A DNA stretch of 45,502 bases from Kluyvera genomosp. 1 (GTDB taxonomy: Bacteria; Pseudomonadota; Gammaproteobacteria; Enterobacterales; Enterobacteriaceae): contig NZ_LGHZ01000052.1 of assembly GCF_001266615.1 (NCBI RefSeq), positions 1 through 45,502 of the forward strand, written 5' to 3'. Every line of letters begins with the position of its first letter. Position 1 is the first letter of the stretch. The notes beneath the pieces were generated by a model. The model saw nothing but the letters and a program-made list of their open reading frames with translations, was not told the DNA's origin and did not search any database. A program made the translations under genes and the position numbers. Below, in pieces: positions 32,714-43,686 of this stretch.

Positions 32714-32745
32714 AAAAAAAAGCCCGGTCATCGCCGGGCTTTTTG
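32714..32745. terminator. Bidirectional terminator between yobH and kdgR
   Basis: Stem agcccgg (32721-32727) / ccgggct (32734-32740), A8 on the left and T5 on the right. It serves convergent yobH and kdgR. Confidence 0.9.
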
Positions 32746-32753
32746 TGTCAGAT

Positions 32754-33545
32754 TCAGAATGGATAATCGTTATAACCCATCTGCTCTGAAATTTTACGCG
32801 CTGCCGTATGCAGCATCTCCACATACTCATGCAGACGTTCTTCCGAGAAACGCAGCGTTGGGAAAGAAATACTTAATCCCGCAATCACCACGCCAAAACG
32901 GTCGAATACCGGCACGCCGATACAGCGCAGACCTTCTTCCTGCTCTTCGTTGTCTTCGCCATACCCCTGCTTACGCACCTGCTCAAGCACGGTGATCAGC
33001 TCATCAGTATTGGCAATGGTACGCTCGGTGCTGCACTTATACTCTACGCCTTCAAGAATCTGACGCACTTCGTCAGTTTCGCGCCAGGCGAGCAGCACTT
33101 TACCAATTGCCGTACTGTACAGCGGGTTACGACGCCCCACACGGGAATACATGCGCAGGTTATACATGGAATCAATCTTATGAATGTAGACGATACTGTC
33201 TTCATCCAGCGCACCCAGGTGAACCGTTTCCTTCGTCAGACGAGAGAGTTCACGCATCTGAATATCCGCACTGCGGATCAAATCAACGTTCTGTAATGCG
33301 CGAGCACCCAACTCAAACAGCTTCAGCGTGAGCGAATACTTTTCGGATTCCCCTTCCTGGGCAACGTACCCCAATGATTTCATGGTCTGCAAAAAGCGAT
33401 AAACGGTGCTTTTCGACATCATGACGCGCTGCGAAAGTTCAGTAATACCAATTTCGCGTTCTTCGCCAAGTGCCTGCAGGATACCAAAAACCTTTAGTAC
33501 CGAAGAGACAGAATCTGGCTGTTTGTCCAAATCCGCTGCTGACAT
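32754..33545 (-). CDS. kdgR: Transcriptional regulator KdgR (IclR family)
   Basis: KdgR (263 aa, the E. coli length) represses genes for pectin, oligouronide and 2-keto-3-deoxygluconate (KDG) use and is released by KDG. The N-terminal winged helix-turn-helix is at about 15-75 (IGITELSQRVMMSKSTVYRF), followed by the IclR effector domain (HLGALDEDSIVYIHK, YSTAIGKVLLAW, EEGLRCIGVPVFDRFG). The GAGGTG Shine-Dalgarno is close to the ATG at 33545. It is divergent from yebQ. The uronate lyase locus 15 kb away has no regulator of its own, which makes KdgR a candidate, though I saw no good KdgR palindrome there. Confidence 0.96.
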   Translation of the reverse strand: MSAADLDKQPDSVSSVLKVFGILQALGEEREIGITELSQRVMMSKSTVYRFLQTMKSLGYVAQEGESEKYSLTLKLFELGARALQNVDLIRSADIQMRELSRLTKETVHLGALDEDSIVYIHKIDSMYNLRMYSRVGRRNPLYSTAIGKVLLAWRETDEVRQILEGVEYKCSTERTIANTDELITVLEQVRKQGYGEDNEEQEEGLRCIGVPVFDRFGVVIAGLSISFPTLRFSEERLHEYVEMLHTAARKISEQMGYNDYPF

Positions 33546-33723
33546 TTATCACCTCATCGCAACTGTTTTATAAATATTAGAACCGGTTTTTATTATAATT
33601 TCGCAATCCCGTTGTAGCAATGAAACTTCTGTGACCTGGTTACAAATCTGCGACATCCAATTGATTAATCAATGCTAGAATCATTTCCTGGTTAATAATT
33701 TCCACAAAAACAAGTTTCTCCAC

Positions 33724-35097
33724 ATGACTAAACCCTTGATTGATGGCTTACCGCTACCCCAGCGCTATGGAGCCATTCTTACGATTGTGATTGGCATAAC
33801 AATGGCCGTTCTCGACGGCGCGATTGCGAATGTAGCCCTACCCACCATTGCCAGCGACCTTAATGCCTCGCCTGCGGCTTCTATCTGGATAGTGAATGCC
33901 TATCAGATTGCCATTGTTATCTCCCTGCTCTCACTTTCCTTCCTCGGCGATATGATTGGCTATCACCGTATCTATAAAGCCGGGCTGGTTGTCTTTACCC
34001 TCACCTCACTGCTTTGCGCATTGTCGCACTCGCTAGAAATGCTGACCCTTGCCCGTATCGCGCAAGGGTTTGGCGGCGCGGCGCTCATGAGCGTGAACAC
34101 GGCGCTGATTCGCCTGATTTATCCGCAGCGTCAACTTGGGCGCGGAATGGGGATCAACTCCTTCGTCGTTGCCGTCTCTTCTGCTGCGGGCCCAACGATT
34201 GCCGCCGCCATTTTGTCACTCGCATCCTGGCAATGGCTGTTCCTCATTAATGTTCCATTGGGCATTGTCGCCTGGCTATTGGCCGTGCGATTTCTGCCAT
34301 CAAACGGGACCCGTAACCAGACGCAGCGCTTTGATCTGCCGAGTGCGGTGATGAACGCATTAACATTTGGCCTGCTTATTACCGCACTGAGCGGCTTTGC
34401 GCAGGGGCAATCGCTGGTGCTGGTGTGTACCGAACTGGTGGCGCTGTTGGTGGTAGGATTCTTCTTTGTTCGCCGCCAGCTGCGTCTCCCTGTACCGTTG
34501 CTGCCGGTTGACCTGTTGCGCATCCCGCTATTTTCCCTATCGATTTGCACCTCTATCTGCTCCTTTTGCGCACAGATGCTGGCAATGGTGTCGCTGCCTT
34601 TCTTTTTGCAAAGCATTGTCGGGCGAACGGAAGTTGAGACCGGTCTGCTATTAACACCGTGGCCGCTGGCGACTATGGTCATGGCACCGCTGGCGGGGTA
34701 TTTGATTGAGCGGGTACACGCTGGGTTGCTCGGTGCACTAGGAATGGCCATTATGGCCTGCGGACTTTTTGGCATGGCCATGCTGCCGTCATCGCCGAAT
34801 GATATCGATATTATCTGGCGGATGCTGCTATGCGGTGCTGGTTTTGGTTTGTTCCAGTCGCCAAATAATCACACCATCATCTCTTCAGCCCCGCGCAACC
34901 GCAGCGGCGGCGCCAGTGGAATGCTGGGAACTGCGCGACTACTGGGACAAAGTACCGGCGCTGCGCTGGTCGCATTAATGTTCAACGTTTTCGGCAATGG
35001 TGGTACACATATTTCGCTGCTGCTGGCAGGCACGCTTGCGGTCGTCGCAATGCTCTTTAGTGGGCTACGTGTTACCCAACCGCGGGCGCAAAGCTAA
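33724..35097 (+). CDS. yebQ: MFS transporter YebQ (DHA2 family)
   Basis: YebQ (457 aa, E. coli length) is a major-facilitator transporter of the 14-helix DHA2 drug:proton antiporter group. The motif around helix 1 (TIVIGITMAVLDGAIANVALPTIASDL) and the loop motif LGDMIGYHRIYKAGL (motif A) are typical, as is the GAALMSVNTALIRLIYP stretch. The substrate is not established. In E. coli the neighbouring kdgR is transcribed divergently, and KdgR has been suggested to control yebQ. Terminator shared with htpX. Confidence 0.93.
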   Translation: MTKPLIDGLPLPQRYGAILTIVIGITMAVLDGAIANVALPTIASDLNASPAASIWIVNAYQIAIVISLLSLSFLGDMIGYHRIYKAGLVVFTLTSLLCALSHSLEMLTLARIAQGFGGAALMSVNTALIRLIYPQRQLGRGMGINSFVVAVSSAAGPTIAAAILSLASWQWLFLINVPLGIVAWLLAVRFLPSNGTRNQTQRFDLPSAVMNALTFGLLITALSGFAQGQSLVLVCTELVALLVVGFFFVRRQLRLPVPLLPVDLLRIPLFSLSICTSICSFCAQMLAMVSLPFFLQSIVGRTEVETGLLLTPWPLATMVMAPLAGYLIERVHAGLLGALGMAIMACGLFGMAMLPSSPNDIDIIWRMLLCGAGFGLFQSPNNHTIISSAPRNRSGGASGMLGTARLLGQSTGAALVALMFNVFGNGGTHISLLLAGTLAVVAMLFSGLRVTQPRAQS

Positions 35098-35113
35098 ACC
35101 GCACATCGCCGAC

Positions 35114-35148
35114 AAAAGAAAAGCGCCTCGAATGAGGCGCTTTTTTTA
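35114..35148. terminator. Bidirectional terminator between yebQ and htpX
   Basis: Stem aagcgcctc (35121-35129) / gaggcgctt (35134-35142), GAAT loop (35130-35133), A-rich on the left and seven T on the right. Confidence 0.9.
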
Positions 35149-36030
35149 TTTCATGTATTCGCCGCTGCGCAGCGCTTCGATGCGTTTGTCTAACGGCGGG
35201 TGAGTCATGAACATTTCGCTCAGCGACTTTGATTTACCGTTAATGCAGAACGCCATCATGCTGCTGGCTTCCTGCGGTTCATAGCTGGTTTTCAGGCGCT
35301 GCAACGCCGCAATCATCTTCTCACGGCCGACCAATTTCGCCGAGCCGGCATCCGCATGGAATTCGCGATAGCGGGAGAACCACATGGTGATAATGCTTGC
35401 CAGAATACCGAACACCAGCTCAAGCACCATGGAAACCGCGAAGTAGATCAGCGGGTTGCCGTTACCGCCCTCTTCACCTTCATCACGGTTGCCGCCAAGG
35501 AAACCGGCGGCAATCTGCGCGATAACGCGAGAGATAAAGATAACGAAGGTGTTCACGATGCCCTGAATCAGCGTCATGGTCACCATGTCACCGTTGGCGA
35601 TGTGGCTGATTTCATGGGCGATAACCGCCTCGGCTTCGTCACGGCTCATGTTCTGCAACAGACCGGTGCTGACGGCGACCAGCGAGGCGTCACGACGCGC
35701 ACCGGTGGCAAACGCGTTTATATCCGGCGCGTGATACAGTGCGACCTGCGGCATCGCAATACCCACCTGCTCAGACTGACGAGCCACGGTTTGCAGCAAC
35801 CAGCGTTCTTGCTCGTTACGCGGTTGTTCAATCACCTCACCGCCGACTGATTTCAGCGCCATCCATTTCGACATCATCAATGAAACAATAGAGCCGCCAA
35901 AACCAAACAGCAGCGCCATAATCAACAGACCCGTCATGCTGCTCGACTGAATTCCTGTCAGGCTTAGCACCAGCCCAAACACAACCATGACTGCCAGGTT
36001 GGTCATCAGGAAAAGCGCGATTCGCATCAT
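35146..36030 (-). CDS. htpX: Membrane metalloprotease HtpX
   Basis: HtpX (294 aa; 293 in E. coli) is a zinc endopeptidase (M48) of the inner membrane that helps FtsH remove misfolded membrane proteins. Two N-terminal helices (4-24, 34-54) precede the catalytic HEISH (139-143); the third zinc ligand is the Glu in [15 protein letters not shown]. Two further helices lie between (about 158-178 and 195-218). The start is one of two tandem ATGs; MMRIALF is the usual family start. In E. coli it is CpxR-induced; I found no clear CpxR box. Confidence 0.96.
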   Translation of the reverse strand: MMRIALFLMTNLAVMVVFGLVLSLTGIQSSSMTGLLIMALLFGFGGSIVSLMMSKWMALKSVGGEVIEQPRNEQERWLLQTVARQSEQVGIAMPQVALYHAPDINAFATGARRDASLVAVSTGLLQNMSRDEAEAVIAHEISHIANGDMVTMTLIQGIVNTFVIFISRVIAQIAAGFLGGNRDEGEEGGNGNPLIYFAVSMVLELVFGILASIITMWFSRYREFHADAGSAKLVGREKMIAALQRLKTSYEPQEASSMMAFCINGKSKSLSEMFMTHPPLDKRIEALRSGEYMK

Positions 36031-36187
36031 AATTTACTTTTAACCTCTTCTTAACAAAACGCACTATGCGATTACCCATATCGTAGGGGCAATACGCTAA
36101 TTTTCAACGATTACGTGAGGCTAAGTCACCAGAAAGACACAACTTTACATTTTGTAGCATAGTTGTTGACGTGAAGATGAGAGTGCT

Positions 36188-36218
36188 AAAAAAACAGGCA
36201 CAATTTCTTGTGCCTGTT
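36188..36218 (-). terminator. Terminator after prc
   Basis: On the minus strand an 11-bp perfect stem aacaggcacaa / ttgtgcctgtt (36218-36208 with 36203-36193) followed by a U7 tract (36194-36188). It begins six bases after the prc stop. Confidence 0.92.
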
Positions 36219-36223
36219 GAGGG

Positions 36224-38272
36224 TTATTTGCTCGCCGCGGGTTGTTCTGCGGGGCTGGCTTTTTCTATCTTCGCCAGGTCGACGGCAATGTTGACCGTCT
36301 CGTCGAGATACGGATCCGGCTCTTTGTAGTCTTTTGGCAGATCGTCGAGTTTCTTCAGCGGTGGTTTACCTTCACGCTTATAGCGATCGTTAATCCGCGC
36401 CAGACGCGTTGCATCGTCTTCATTATTCTCTTTCTCACGCTGAGCGTAGTTCAAAGAAGCAATATTGCGTTTATCCTTCAGTGAATTGAAGTGAGCAATA
36501 TCTTTGGCGATGTACTGGAACTCAGGATCTTTAGCGATACGTTCATCGTGCAGCTTCAACAGCTGCGGTTCGAACGGCTTCATATCGCCCGATGTGACGT
36601 AAGTAGCGGCATTGACGCTATCCCACGGCAGTGCGTTGTCCTCGAATTTCTCACCGGTTTCAGTCTCTTCTTTGCCTGTTGGCATCAGAATATCCGGCGT
36701 GACACCTTTACGCTGCGTGCTGCCGCCGTTGATTCGGTAGAATTTCTGAATGGTGTACTGGACGGAGCCCAGCGCTGGCCACTCAGGACGGAGCATCTGA
36801 TCATAAATGCGGTTGAGCGAACGGTACTGCTGCACAGTGCCTTTGCCGAAGGTCGGTTCACCGACGATAAGCGCGCGACCGTAGTCCTGCATGGCGGCAG
36901 CAAAGATTTCCGATGCCGAGGCGCTAAAGCGGTCAACTAACACCACCAGCGGGCCTTTGTAATAAACCACGCCGTCGGTATCGCTATCTTCGCGGACCTT
37001 ACCGTTGTTATCACGTACCTGCACGACCGGACCGGATGGAATGAACAGACCCGAAAGCGATACCGCTTCAGTCAGTGCACCACCGCCGTTGCTGCGCAAG
37101 TCGATAATCACACTGCTGACGTTCTGTTTTTCCAACTTCTGCAACTGCACTTTCACGTCTTCGGTCAGACCGACATAGAAGCCCGGAATATCCAGCACGC
37201 CGACTTTGTCTTTACCGACGTTTTTCACCGACATTTTCACCGCGCGGTCTTCAAGACGAATACGCTCGCGAGTCAAAGTCACGATCCGGGTTTTTGAACC
37301 TTTACCCGCCGGCAGAACTTCCAGGCGCACTTTGCTGCCCTTCGGCCCTTTGATCAGCGCAACAACGTCATCAAGACGCCAGCCGATCACATCCACCATC
37401 GCTTTACCGGTTTGACCGACGCCAACAATACGATCGCCAACGCTAATCGCCTTGCTTTTGGCCGCCGGGCCGCCCGCGACCATGGAGTTGATGACGGTGT
37501 AGTCATCATCCATCTGCAGCACCGCACCAATACCTTCCAGAGACAGACTCATTTCGGTATTAAATTGCTCGGTATTACGCGGAGAAAGGTAGTTTGTGTG
37601 CGGATCGATTTCACGGGCAAATGAAGTCATTGCCAGCGAGAAGACGTCTTCACTGTTGGTTTGCGCCAGACGACGAATCGCAAATTTATAGCGGCGCGCC
37701 AGCGTATCATGAATTTCTTTGTCGTCTTTGCCAGCCAATTTCAGGCTCAGCTGATCGTATTTAACCTTACCGTCCCACAGTGCGTTCAGCTCGGCCTGAT
37801 CTTTTGGCCACGGCGCTTTAGAGCGATCGAGGTTAAACGTATCGTTGCCGGTGAAGTCCATCGGACGCTCGAGCACTTTGAGTGCATACTCATAGCGCTC
37901 AAAGCGGCGCTTTTGCGCCAGATTATACAGATCGTAAAAGACATCAAGTTTGCCTGAACGAAGCTCGTCGCCAATCTGCCCTTTTTTCGCTGAGAATTGC
38001 TCAACGTCGCTGGCCAGCAGCACATTGTGGCTGTAATCCAGCAGGTTCAGATAGCGATTGAAAATTTTGGCTGAAAAAGCTTGATCGAGATCGAACTGGC
38101 GATAATGAGAACGGGTAAAGCGCGATGTCACGCGCTCACTCACCGTGGCGTGTTGGGTCTCTTCCTTAAGAACAGGAAGTTGATCAACGCGGGTAATATC
38201 TTCAACCGCTACGGCCTGGCCTGTTAATAATAACAGGCCAGTAAGCGCGGAGAGCCTAAAGAATTTGTTCAT
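36224..38272 (-). CDS. prc: Carboxy-terminal processing protease Prc (Tsp)
   Basis: Prc (682 aa, the E. coli length) is a periplasmic serine protease that degrades proteins with nonpolar C-termini, processes FtsI and, with NlpI, controls the murein hydrolase MepS. The signal peptide is MNKFFRLSALTGLLLLTGQA with a cut after AVA (about 22). A PDZ domain lies near 240-320 (GIGAVLQMDDDYTVINSM), and the catalytic Ser/Lys dyad is in RFSASASEIFAAAM and GEPTFGKGTVQQY. I chose the ATG at 38272 (GGAGG 11 bases upstream); the open frame continues into proQ to 38320 but lacks conservation. Downstream of proQ by 19 bases, likely one operon. Confidence 0.97.
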   Translation of the reverse strand: MNKFFRLSALTGLLLLTGQAVAVEDITRVDQLPVLKEETQHATVSERVTSRFTRSHYRQFDLDQAFSAKIFNRYLNLLDYSHNVLLASDVEQFSAKKGQIGDELRSGKLDVFYDLYNLAQKRRFERYEYALKVLERPMDFTGNDTFNLDRSKAPWPKDQAELNALWDGKVKYDQLSLKLAGKDDKEIHDTLARRYKFAIRRLAQTNSEDVFSLAMTSFAREIDPHTNYLSPRNTEQFNTEMSLSLEGIGAVLQMDDDYTVINSMVAGGPAAKSKAISVGDRIVGVGQTGKAMVDVIGWRLDDVVALIKGPKGSKVRLEVLPAGKGSKTRIVTLTRERIRLEDRAVKMSVKNVGKDKVGVLDIPGFYVGLTEDVKVQLQKLEKQNVSSVIIDLRSNGGGALTEAVSLSGLFIPSGPVVQVRDNNGKVREDSDTDGVVYYKGPLVVLVDRFSASASEIFAAAMQDYGRALIVGEPTFGKGTVQQYRSLNRIYDQMLRPEWPALGSVQYTIQKFYRINGGSTQRKGVTPDILMPTGKEETETGEKFEDNALPWDSVNAATYVTSGDMKPFEPQLLKLHDERIAKDPEFQYIAKDIAHFNSLKDKRNIASLNYAQREKENNEDDATRLARINDRYKREGKPPLKKLDDLPKDYKEPDPYLDETVNIAVDLAKIEKASPAEQPAASK

Positions 38273-38291
38273 GCCTGGCTCGGCCTCCGTT

Positions 38292-38984
38292 TCAGAACAC
38301 CAGGTGTTCTGCGCGTACAATCATTGACAGACCCGAAGTAAGCTGCACGCGAACGCCGTCTTTGGTGATTTCCAGAATCGTGGCGTCCATTGCGCTGTTG
38401 CCTGCTTTCACTTTCAGGGCTTGCCCAACGGTCAACGCAGTCAAATCGGATACGGGTGTCAGCTTCTCTTCGCGGACTTCGCGAACGGCTTTAGCAGCAG
38501 GTTTCGCAGCGGCTGCGCGCGGCTTACGCTCTGCCCCTTCTTTGCGACGCACTGGCGGGCGTGGTTTACGCTCACGACGTGGCGCGTCACCTTGCTCACC
38601 TGCCGCAGCGGCGGCTTCGCGTTTTTTCGCCTGCTGTTCAGCGCGCTGAGCCTGAACACGAGCTTTGGCTTCTTCAAGCTGCTGACGAGCATGCGCCACG
38701 TGTTGCTCATCCAGTTCCCCACATGGGTTACCGTCGAGATCGACGCGAACGGCACCGGCTTTGATACCGTAGAGGTAACGCCAGCTTGAAGTATAAAGAC
38801 GTAATGCGGAACGCAGTTGAGTTTTGCTGAGGTTCATTTCCCCTTCAACACGCTCGACGAGATCCTGAAAAATGCCGACCTTCAGGGGGCGAGCTTCACC
38901 TTCCGCGCTAAAGCACTGCGGGAAACGTTCGGCTAAAAATGCGATAACTTCTTTACTGCTATTCAACTTAGGTTGATTTTCCAT
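38292..38984 (-). CDS. proQ: RNA chaperone ProQ
   Basis: ProQ (230 aa; 232 in E. coli) is a global RNA-binding protein that stabilises and pairs sRNAs with mRNAs and was first found through its effect on the osmolyte transporter ProP. The FinO-like RNA-binding domain covers about 1-119 ([30 protein letters not shown]). A basic Ala/Arg/Lys-rich linker (about 120-178, including [19 protein letters not shown]) and a small Tudor-like C-terminal domain ([20 protein letters not shown]) follow. AGGA lies near the ATG. It precedes prc on the same strand. Confidence 0.97.
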   Translation of the reverse strand: MENQPKLNSSKEVIAFLAERFPQCFSAEGEARPLKVGIFQDLVERVEGEMNLSKTQLRSALRLYTSSWRYLYGIKAGAVRVDLDGNPCGELDEQHVAHARQQLEEAKARVQAQRAEQQAKKREAAAAAGEQGDAPRRERKPRPPVRRKEGAERKPRAAAAKPAAKAVREVREEKLTPVSDLTALTVGQALKVKAGNSAMDATILEITKDGVRVQLTSGLSMIVRAEHLVF

Positions 38985-39081
38985 GAAATTTCCTGATTAC
39001 AACGGACGTAGCCAACAAGCCGCAGGCATGAACAGGCGACATTATAATGACGTCATCCGTAAATGCTACGTTATCCGTTGA

Positions 39082-39579
39082 TTATCCTGCGACGGGTGCA
39101 AAGAATTTTTGATAATCGGTGGCTTCAAGCACTTTTTGAAGGTGGCCGACCAGTTCTGTCAGGCCCGCGTCATCCTCTTCGGTAAACCGAGAGAATACGG
39201 TGCTGTCGATATCCAGTACGCCGATGACCTGATTATTCACCTGAAGGGGCAGCACAATTTCCGCATTGCTGGACGCATCGCAGGCAATATGTCCATCGAA
39301 AGCATGAACATCTTCGACGCGCTGCACACGATTTTGTACAACGGCAGTCCCGCAGACACCGCGACCGACCGGAATACGTACGCAGGCAATTTTGCCCTGG
39401 AACGGCCCCAGAACCAGCGTGTCGCCTTCCAGCAGATAAAAACCTGCCCAGTTAACATCCGAAAGACGCTCATACAGCAGCGCGCTAGTATTGGAGATTA
39501 CGGCTAAAAAACTTGTTTCACCTGCCATCAACGCCTGAAAATCACGGTTAAGATCCGCGTAAAATTCTGTTTTGCTCAT
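39082..39579 (-). CDS. msrC: Free methionine-(R)-sulfoxide reductase
   Basis: MsrC (165 aa) reduces free L-methionine-(R)-sulfoxide, unlike MsrA/B which also act on proteins. It is a single GAF domain. The three active-site cysteines appear at 66, 76 and 100 (KIACVRI, RGVCGTA, HIACDASSN); their spacing equals that of the characterised E. coli enzyme (84, 94, 118 in its longer numbering). The substrate-binding acidic residues are in VLDIDSTVF. It is divergent from letA, with a weak Shine-Dalgarno (gattgaata). Confidence 0.95.
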   Translation of the reverse strand: MSKTEFYADLNRDFQALMAGETSFLAVISNTSALLYERLSDVNWAGFYLLEGDTLVLGPFQGKIACVRIPVGRGVCGTAVVQNRVQRVEDVHAFDGHIACDASSNAEIVLPLQVNNQVIGVLDIDSTVFSRFTEEDDAGLTELVGHLQKVLEATDYQKFFAPVAG

Positions 39580-39722
39580 TATTCAATCACTATTGTTTAC
39601 GATGTTACTGATTCGTTACCCAGTCTACGGCCTTATAAAATACGCATTAAGTGCGCTTAGGCTCAAGATGAATCCATACTTAGGTTAAGATAGAGTTATA
39701 CATTCATTTATCAATGTAATAA

Positions 39723-41006
39723 ATGGCACTGACAACTTCACTGATAAAGCCGACGAAAAAAATACGCATTCATGCCGTTAGCGAACCGTTACCGTGGGCA
39801 CATTACCAACGTTGCCCGCAGTGCGATACGCTTTTTCGGTTACCGGTCGTAAAATCATCGCAACGCGCCTACTGCCCCCGCTGTAATGCAAAAGTTCGCG
39901 AAGGGCGTGACTGGTCGCTGACTCGTCTGGGTGCAATGGCCATCACCATGCTGCTGCTCATGCCTTTTGCATGGAGTGAACCGCTACTGCGGCTTCACCT
40001 GCTGGGCGTACGCATTGATGCCAGCCTATTGGCTGGCATCTGGCAAATGACTGATCAGGGCGATCCGGTAACTGCCGCGATGGTGTTTTTCTGCACGGTT
40101 GCCGCCCCTGCGGTGCTGGTGCTGGCCATCGCCTATTTATGGCTGGGTAATATTCTAGGCATGAATCTCCGCCCCGTCCTGCTGATGCTTGATAAACTTA
40201 AAGAGTGGGTGATGCTCGACATCTACCTGGTTGGTATCGCTGTAGCCTCAATAAAAGTACAGGACTACGCATTTTTACAGCCGGGGATCGGCCTGCTAGC
40301 GTTTATCGTTTTAGTGGTGCTCAGCATCCTGACGCTTATCCACCTCAACGTGGAGCAACTGTGGGAGCGTTTTTATCCCCAGCGCCCCGCTACGCGCCCA
40401 GACGCCAATCTTCGCGTATGCCTTGAATGCCATTACACCGGATTTGCCGATGCCCGCGGCCGTTGCCGACGCTGCCACACGCCGCTGCGCTATCGTCGTC
40501 GCCAGAGTCTGCAAAAAAGCTGGGCGGCGCTGGTCGCCTCCATTGTCTTTATTTTCCCAGCCAACCTGCTGCCAATCTCAATTATTTATGTAAACGGAGG
40601 TCGACAGGAAGATACTATCTTGTCCGGGATAATGTCGCTGGCCAGCAGTAATGTGGCCGTTGCGGCGGTGGTATTTATCGCCAGTATTTTAGTGCCATTT
40701 ACCAAAATCATCGTCATGCTGACGCTGCTGACCAGCGTGCATTTTAAGTGCCAGCAAGGGCTGCGTACGCGTATCCTGTTGTTGCGTTTTGTGACCTGGA
40801 TTGGCCGCTGGTCAATGCTCGATCTGTTTGTGATTTCATTAACCATGTCGCTCATCAATCGCGATCAGCTTCTCGCTTTCACGATGGGTCCCGCTGCGTT
40901 TTATTTTGGCGCTGCGGTAATATTAACTATTCTTGCTGTTGAATGGCTGGACAGCCGCTTACTTTGGGACGCACATGAGTCAGGAAACGCCCGCTTCACA
41001 GACTGA
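39723..41006 (+). CDS. letA: Lipid transport membrane protein LetA (YebS, PqiA family)
   Basis: LetA (427 aa; YebS) is the inner-membrane partner of the LetB tunnel for lipid movement between the two membranes. Two zinc-ribbon segments are visible: RCPQCD...YCPRCN (about 31-58) and VCLECH...RCRRCHTP (about 238-262). They head two PqiA-type membrane modules of about four helices each. The C-terminus ([20 protein letters not shown]) matches E. coli. The ATG at 39723 gives the family start but has no good Shine-Dalgarno. Its end overlaps the start of letB by 32 bases, so the two are translated together. Confidence 0.95.
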   Translation: MALTTSLIKPTKKIRIHAVSEPLPWAHYQRCPQCDTLFRLPVVKSSQRAYCPRCNAKVREGRDWSLTRLGAMAITMLLLMPFAWSEPLLRLHLLGVRIDASLLAGIWQMTDQGDPVTAAMVFFCTVAAPAVLVLAIAYLWLGNILGMNLRPVLLMLDKLKEWVMLDIYLVGIAVASIKVQDYAFLQPGIGLLAFIVLVVLSILTLIHLNVEQLWERFYPQRPATRPDANLRVCLECHYTGFADARGRCRRCHTPLRYRRRQSLQKSWAALVASIVFIFPANLLPISIIYVNGGRQEDTILSGIMSLASSNVAVAAVVFIASILVPFTKIIVMLTLLTSVHFKCQQGLRTRILLLRFVTWIGRWSMLDLFVISLTMSLINRDQLLAFTMGPAAFYFGAAVILTILAVEWLDSRLLWDAHESGNARFTD

Positions 41007-43608
41007 AGCGCGAATTAAAACAAAACGTCGCATTTCTCCGTTTTGGCTACTGCCAGTCATCGCGCTGTTGATCGCGGGTTGGCTTATCTGGAATAGCTAC
41101 GAAGACCGGGGCACGACCATTACCATCGACTTTATGTCGGCGGACGGTATTGTCCCTGGGCGTACGCCTGTGCGTTTCCAGGGGGTTGAGGTCGGTACAG
41201 TGCAGGATATTCGCCTGGCGCAGGACCGCAGCAAGATTGAGGTGCGTGCCAGCATTAAAAGCGACATGGAAGATGCCCTGCGTGACGACACCCAATTCTG
41301 GCTGGTAACGCCTAAAGCCTCCCTTGCCGGCGTATCGGGTCTCGATGCACTGGTGGGCGGCAACTATATCGGCATGATGCCCGGTAAAGGCGAACCGCGC
41401 GATCGTTTCACCGCGCTCGACACCCAGCCCAAGTATCGACTGAATAACGGCGAACTGATGATTCATCTGCATGCCCCGGACTTAGGTTCGTTGAGTAGCG
41501 GCTCGCTGGTTTACTTCCGTAAAATTCCGGTTGGGCGCGTCTATGACTATGCGATAAACCCGAATAATCAGGGCGTGACTATTGATGTCCTGATCGAACG
41601 CCGTTTCACCAATCTGGTGAAAAAAGGCAGCCGTTTCTGGAATGTATCCGGTGTGAAGGCCGATGTCGGTTTAAGTGGTGCAAAAGTCCAGCTGGAAAGC
41701 CTATCGGCGCTGGTGAACGGCGCAATAGCCTTTGACTCGCCGCCGGATTCAAAAGCGGCTGAACAAAATGATGAATACGGTCTGTATGAAGATCTAGCGC
41801 ACAGCCAGCGCGGCGTGATTATCCAGCTCCAGTTGCCAAGCGGTGATGGGTTAAAAGCAGGCTCAACGCCAATGCTCTATCAAGGGCTTGAGGTTGGCCA
41901 ATTGACCAAGCTCACGCTTAACCCAGATGGTTCCGTCACCGGGGAAATGACCGTTGATCCGAGCGTAGTGTCATTACTGCGTGAAAAAACCCGTATCGAA
42001 CTTCAGCAACCTAAACTGACGCTCGATAACCCGAATCTGAGCTCGCTACTGACCGGCAGCACTTTTGAGCTGGTCCCCGGCGAAGGTGAGCCTAGAGATC
42101 GCTTTGCCGTGTTGGCTGCCGATAAAACGCTGCTTCAACAACCTGGCGTGATGACACTGACGCTGACCGCGCCAGAGAGTTATGGTATCGACGGTGGACA
42201 GCCTATCATGCTGCACGGCGTCAAAATTGGTCAGGTACTCCAACGTACGCTCAGTGCGAAAGGTATTGAGTTTGCCATAGCCATTGACCCGCAGTATCGC
42301 GACCTGGTGCACGGCGACAGCAAATTTGTCGTCAATAGCAAGATGGACGTGAAAGTCGGCATTGACGGCGTCGAGTTCCTGGGTGCCAGCGCAAATGAGT
42401 GGCTGAGCGGCGGGATCCGCATTCTTCCGGGCGAAAAAGGGCCAATGAAGTCCAGCTATCCACTGTACTCAAACCTGGAAAAAGCCCAGGAAAACAACTT
42501 AAGCGATTATCCAACGACAACGCTGATGCTCACGGCGGAAACGCTGCCGGATATCCAGACGGGTTCTGTGGTGCTATACCGTAAGTTTGAAGTCGGTGAG
42601 ATTACCTCAGTCCAGCCGCGCGCCAACGCTTTTGATATTGCTGTACATATTAAGCCGGAATACCGTTCACTGCTCACATCCAACAGCGTCTTCTGGGCAG
42701 AAGGCGGTGCGAAGGTGCAGCTTAACGGCAGCGGGCTAACGGTTCAGGCGTCACCGCTATCTCGCGCGCTGAAAGGTGCGGTGAGTTTCGATAATATCAA
42801 CCAGGCCAGCAACGGCAGCCGTAAGGGCGACAAGCGGGTGCTATTCCCATCAGAAACCGCCGCTCGTGCCATCGGCGGGCAGATAACGCTGCACGCCTTC
42901 GATGCGGATAAACTTTCAGCGGGTATGCCTATCCGTTATTTAGGCATCGATATCGGTCAGGTACAAAACCTGGAGCTCAACGCATCTCGTAATGAAGTGC
43001 AGGCAAGTGCGGTGCTTTATCCGGAGTACGTGAGTACCTTTGCCCGTCGCGGCACGCGTTTCTCGGTAATCACCCCGCAAATCTCGGCGGCAGGCGTGGA
43101 ACATCTCGACACCCTACTCCAGCCGTACGTCAACGTGGAGCCGGGTCATGGCGAAATGCGTCGTGATTTCGAGCTGCAGGAAGCCACAATTTCGGATTCC
43201 CGCTATCTCAACGGGCTGAATATCGTGGTGGAAGCACCGGAAGCCGGTTCAATGAACATCGGTACGCCGGTTCTGTTCCGCGGTCTGGAAGTCGGTACCG
43301 TTACCGGCCTGCATTTAGGCAGCCTGTCCGACCGCGTGATGATTGAAATGCGTATCGGTCAGCGCTATCAGCATTTGGTCCGTAATAACTCGGTCTTCTG
43401 GCTCGCTTCAGGTTACAGTCTCGACTTTGGCCTGATTGGCGGCGTGGTGAAAACCGGCACCTTCAATCAGTTCATTCGCGGCGGTATTGCGTTTGCGACG
43501 CCGCCAGGGACACCGTTGGCGCCGAAGGCGCAGGAAGGGAAACACTTCTTGCTGCTGGAGTCTGAACCGAAAGAATGGCGTGAATGGGGCACCGCCCTGC
43601 CACGTTAA
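40975..43608 (+). CDS. letB: Lipid transport tunnel protein LetB (YebT), seven MCE domains
   Basis: LetB (877 aa, the E. coli length; YebT) forms a long hexameric tube of stacked MCE rings across the periplasm and helps keep the outer membrane intact. After a single membrane helix (about 24-42, [17 protein letters not shown]) seven MCE repeats can be counted, beginning at [72 protein letters not shown] and [11 protein letters not shown]; each has the (V/I)(R/L)(F/Y)xGxxxG turn. I chose the ATG at 40975 (family start MSQETPA) over the frame's earlier start at 40933. Confidence 0.97.
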   Translation: MSQETPASQTEARIKTKRRISPFWLLPVIALLIAGWLIWNSYEDRGTTITIDFMSADGIVPGRTPVRFQGVEVGTVQDIRLAQDRSKIEVRASIKSDMEDALRDDTQFWLVTPKASLAGVSGLDALVGGNYIGMMPGKGEPRDRFTALDTQPKYRLNNGELMIHLHAPDLGSLSSGSLVYFRKIPVGRVYDYAINPNNQGVTIDVLIERRFTNLVKKGSRFWNVSGVKADVGLSGAKVQLESLSALVNGAIAFDSPPDSKAAEQNDEYGLYEDLAHSQRGVIIQLQLPSGDGLKAGSTPMLYQGLEVGQLTKLTLNPDGSVTGEMTVDPSVVSLLREKTRIELQQPKLTLDNPNLSSLLTGSTFELVPGEGEPRDRFAVLAADKTLLQQPGVMTLTLTAPESYGIDGGQPIMLHGVKIGQVLQRTLSAKGIEFAIAIDPQYRDLVHGDSKFVVNSKMDVKVGIDGVEFLGASANEWLSGGIRILPGEKGPMKSSYPLYSNLEKAQENNLSDYPTTTLMLTAETLPDIQTGSVVLYRKFEVGEITSVQPRANAFDIAVHIKPEYRSLLTSNSVFWAEGGAKVQLNGSGLTVQASPLSRALKGAVSFDNINQASNGSRKGDKRVLFPSETAARAIGGQITLHAFDADKLSAGMPIRYLGIDIGQVQNLELNASRNEVQASAVLYPEYVSTFARRGTRFSVITPQISAAGVEHLDTLLQPYVNVEPGHGEMRRDFELQEATISDSRYLNGLNIVVEAPEAGSMNIGTPVLFRGLEVGTVTGLHLGSLSDRVMIEMRIGQRYQHLVRNNSVFWLASGYSLDFGLIGGVVKTGTFNQFIRGGIAFATPPGTPLAPKAQEGKHFLLLESEPKEWREWGTALPR

Positions 43609-43615
43609 ATCCCTC

Positions 43616-43646
43616 CGCGCCGGTGCCCGCCACCGGCGCGTTTTAT
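43616..43646 (+). terminator. Terminator of letAB
   Basis: The perfect 10-bp stem cgcgccggtg (43616-43625) / caccggcgcg (43631-43640) is followed by TTTT. It lies eight bases after the letB stop and shows that the in-frame ATG at 43645 is not the rsmF start. Confidence 0.9.
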
Positions 43647-43686
43647 GGTAGACTGCGCGCTCTTTATCTCCTTGTGGTATTCGCCA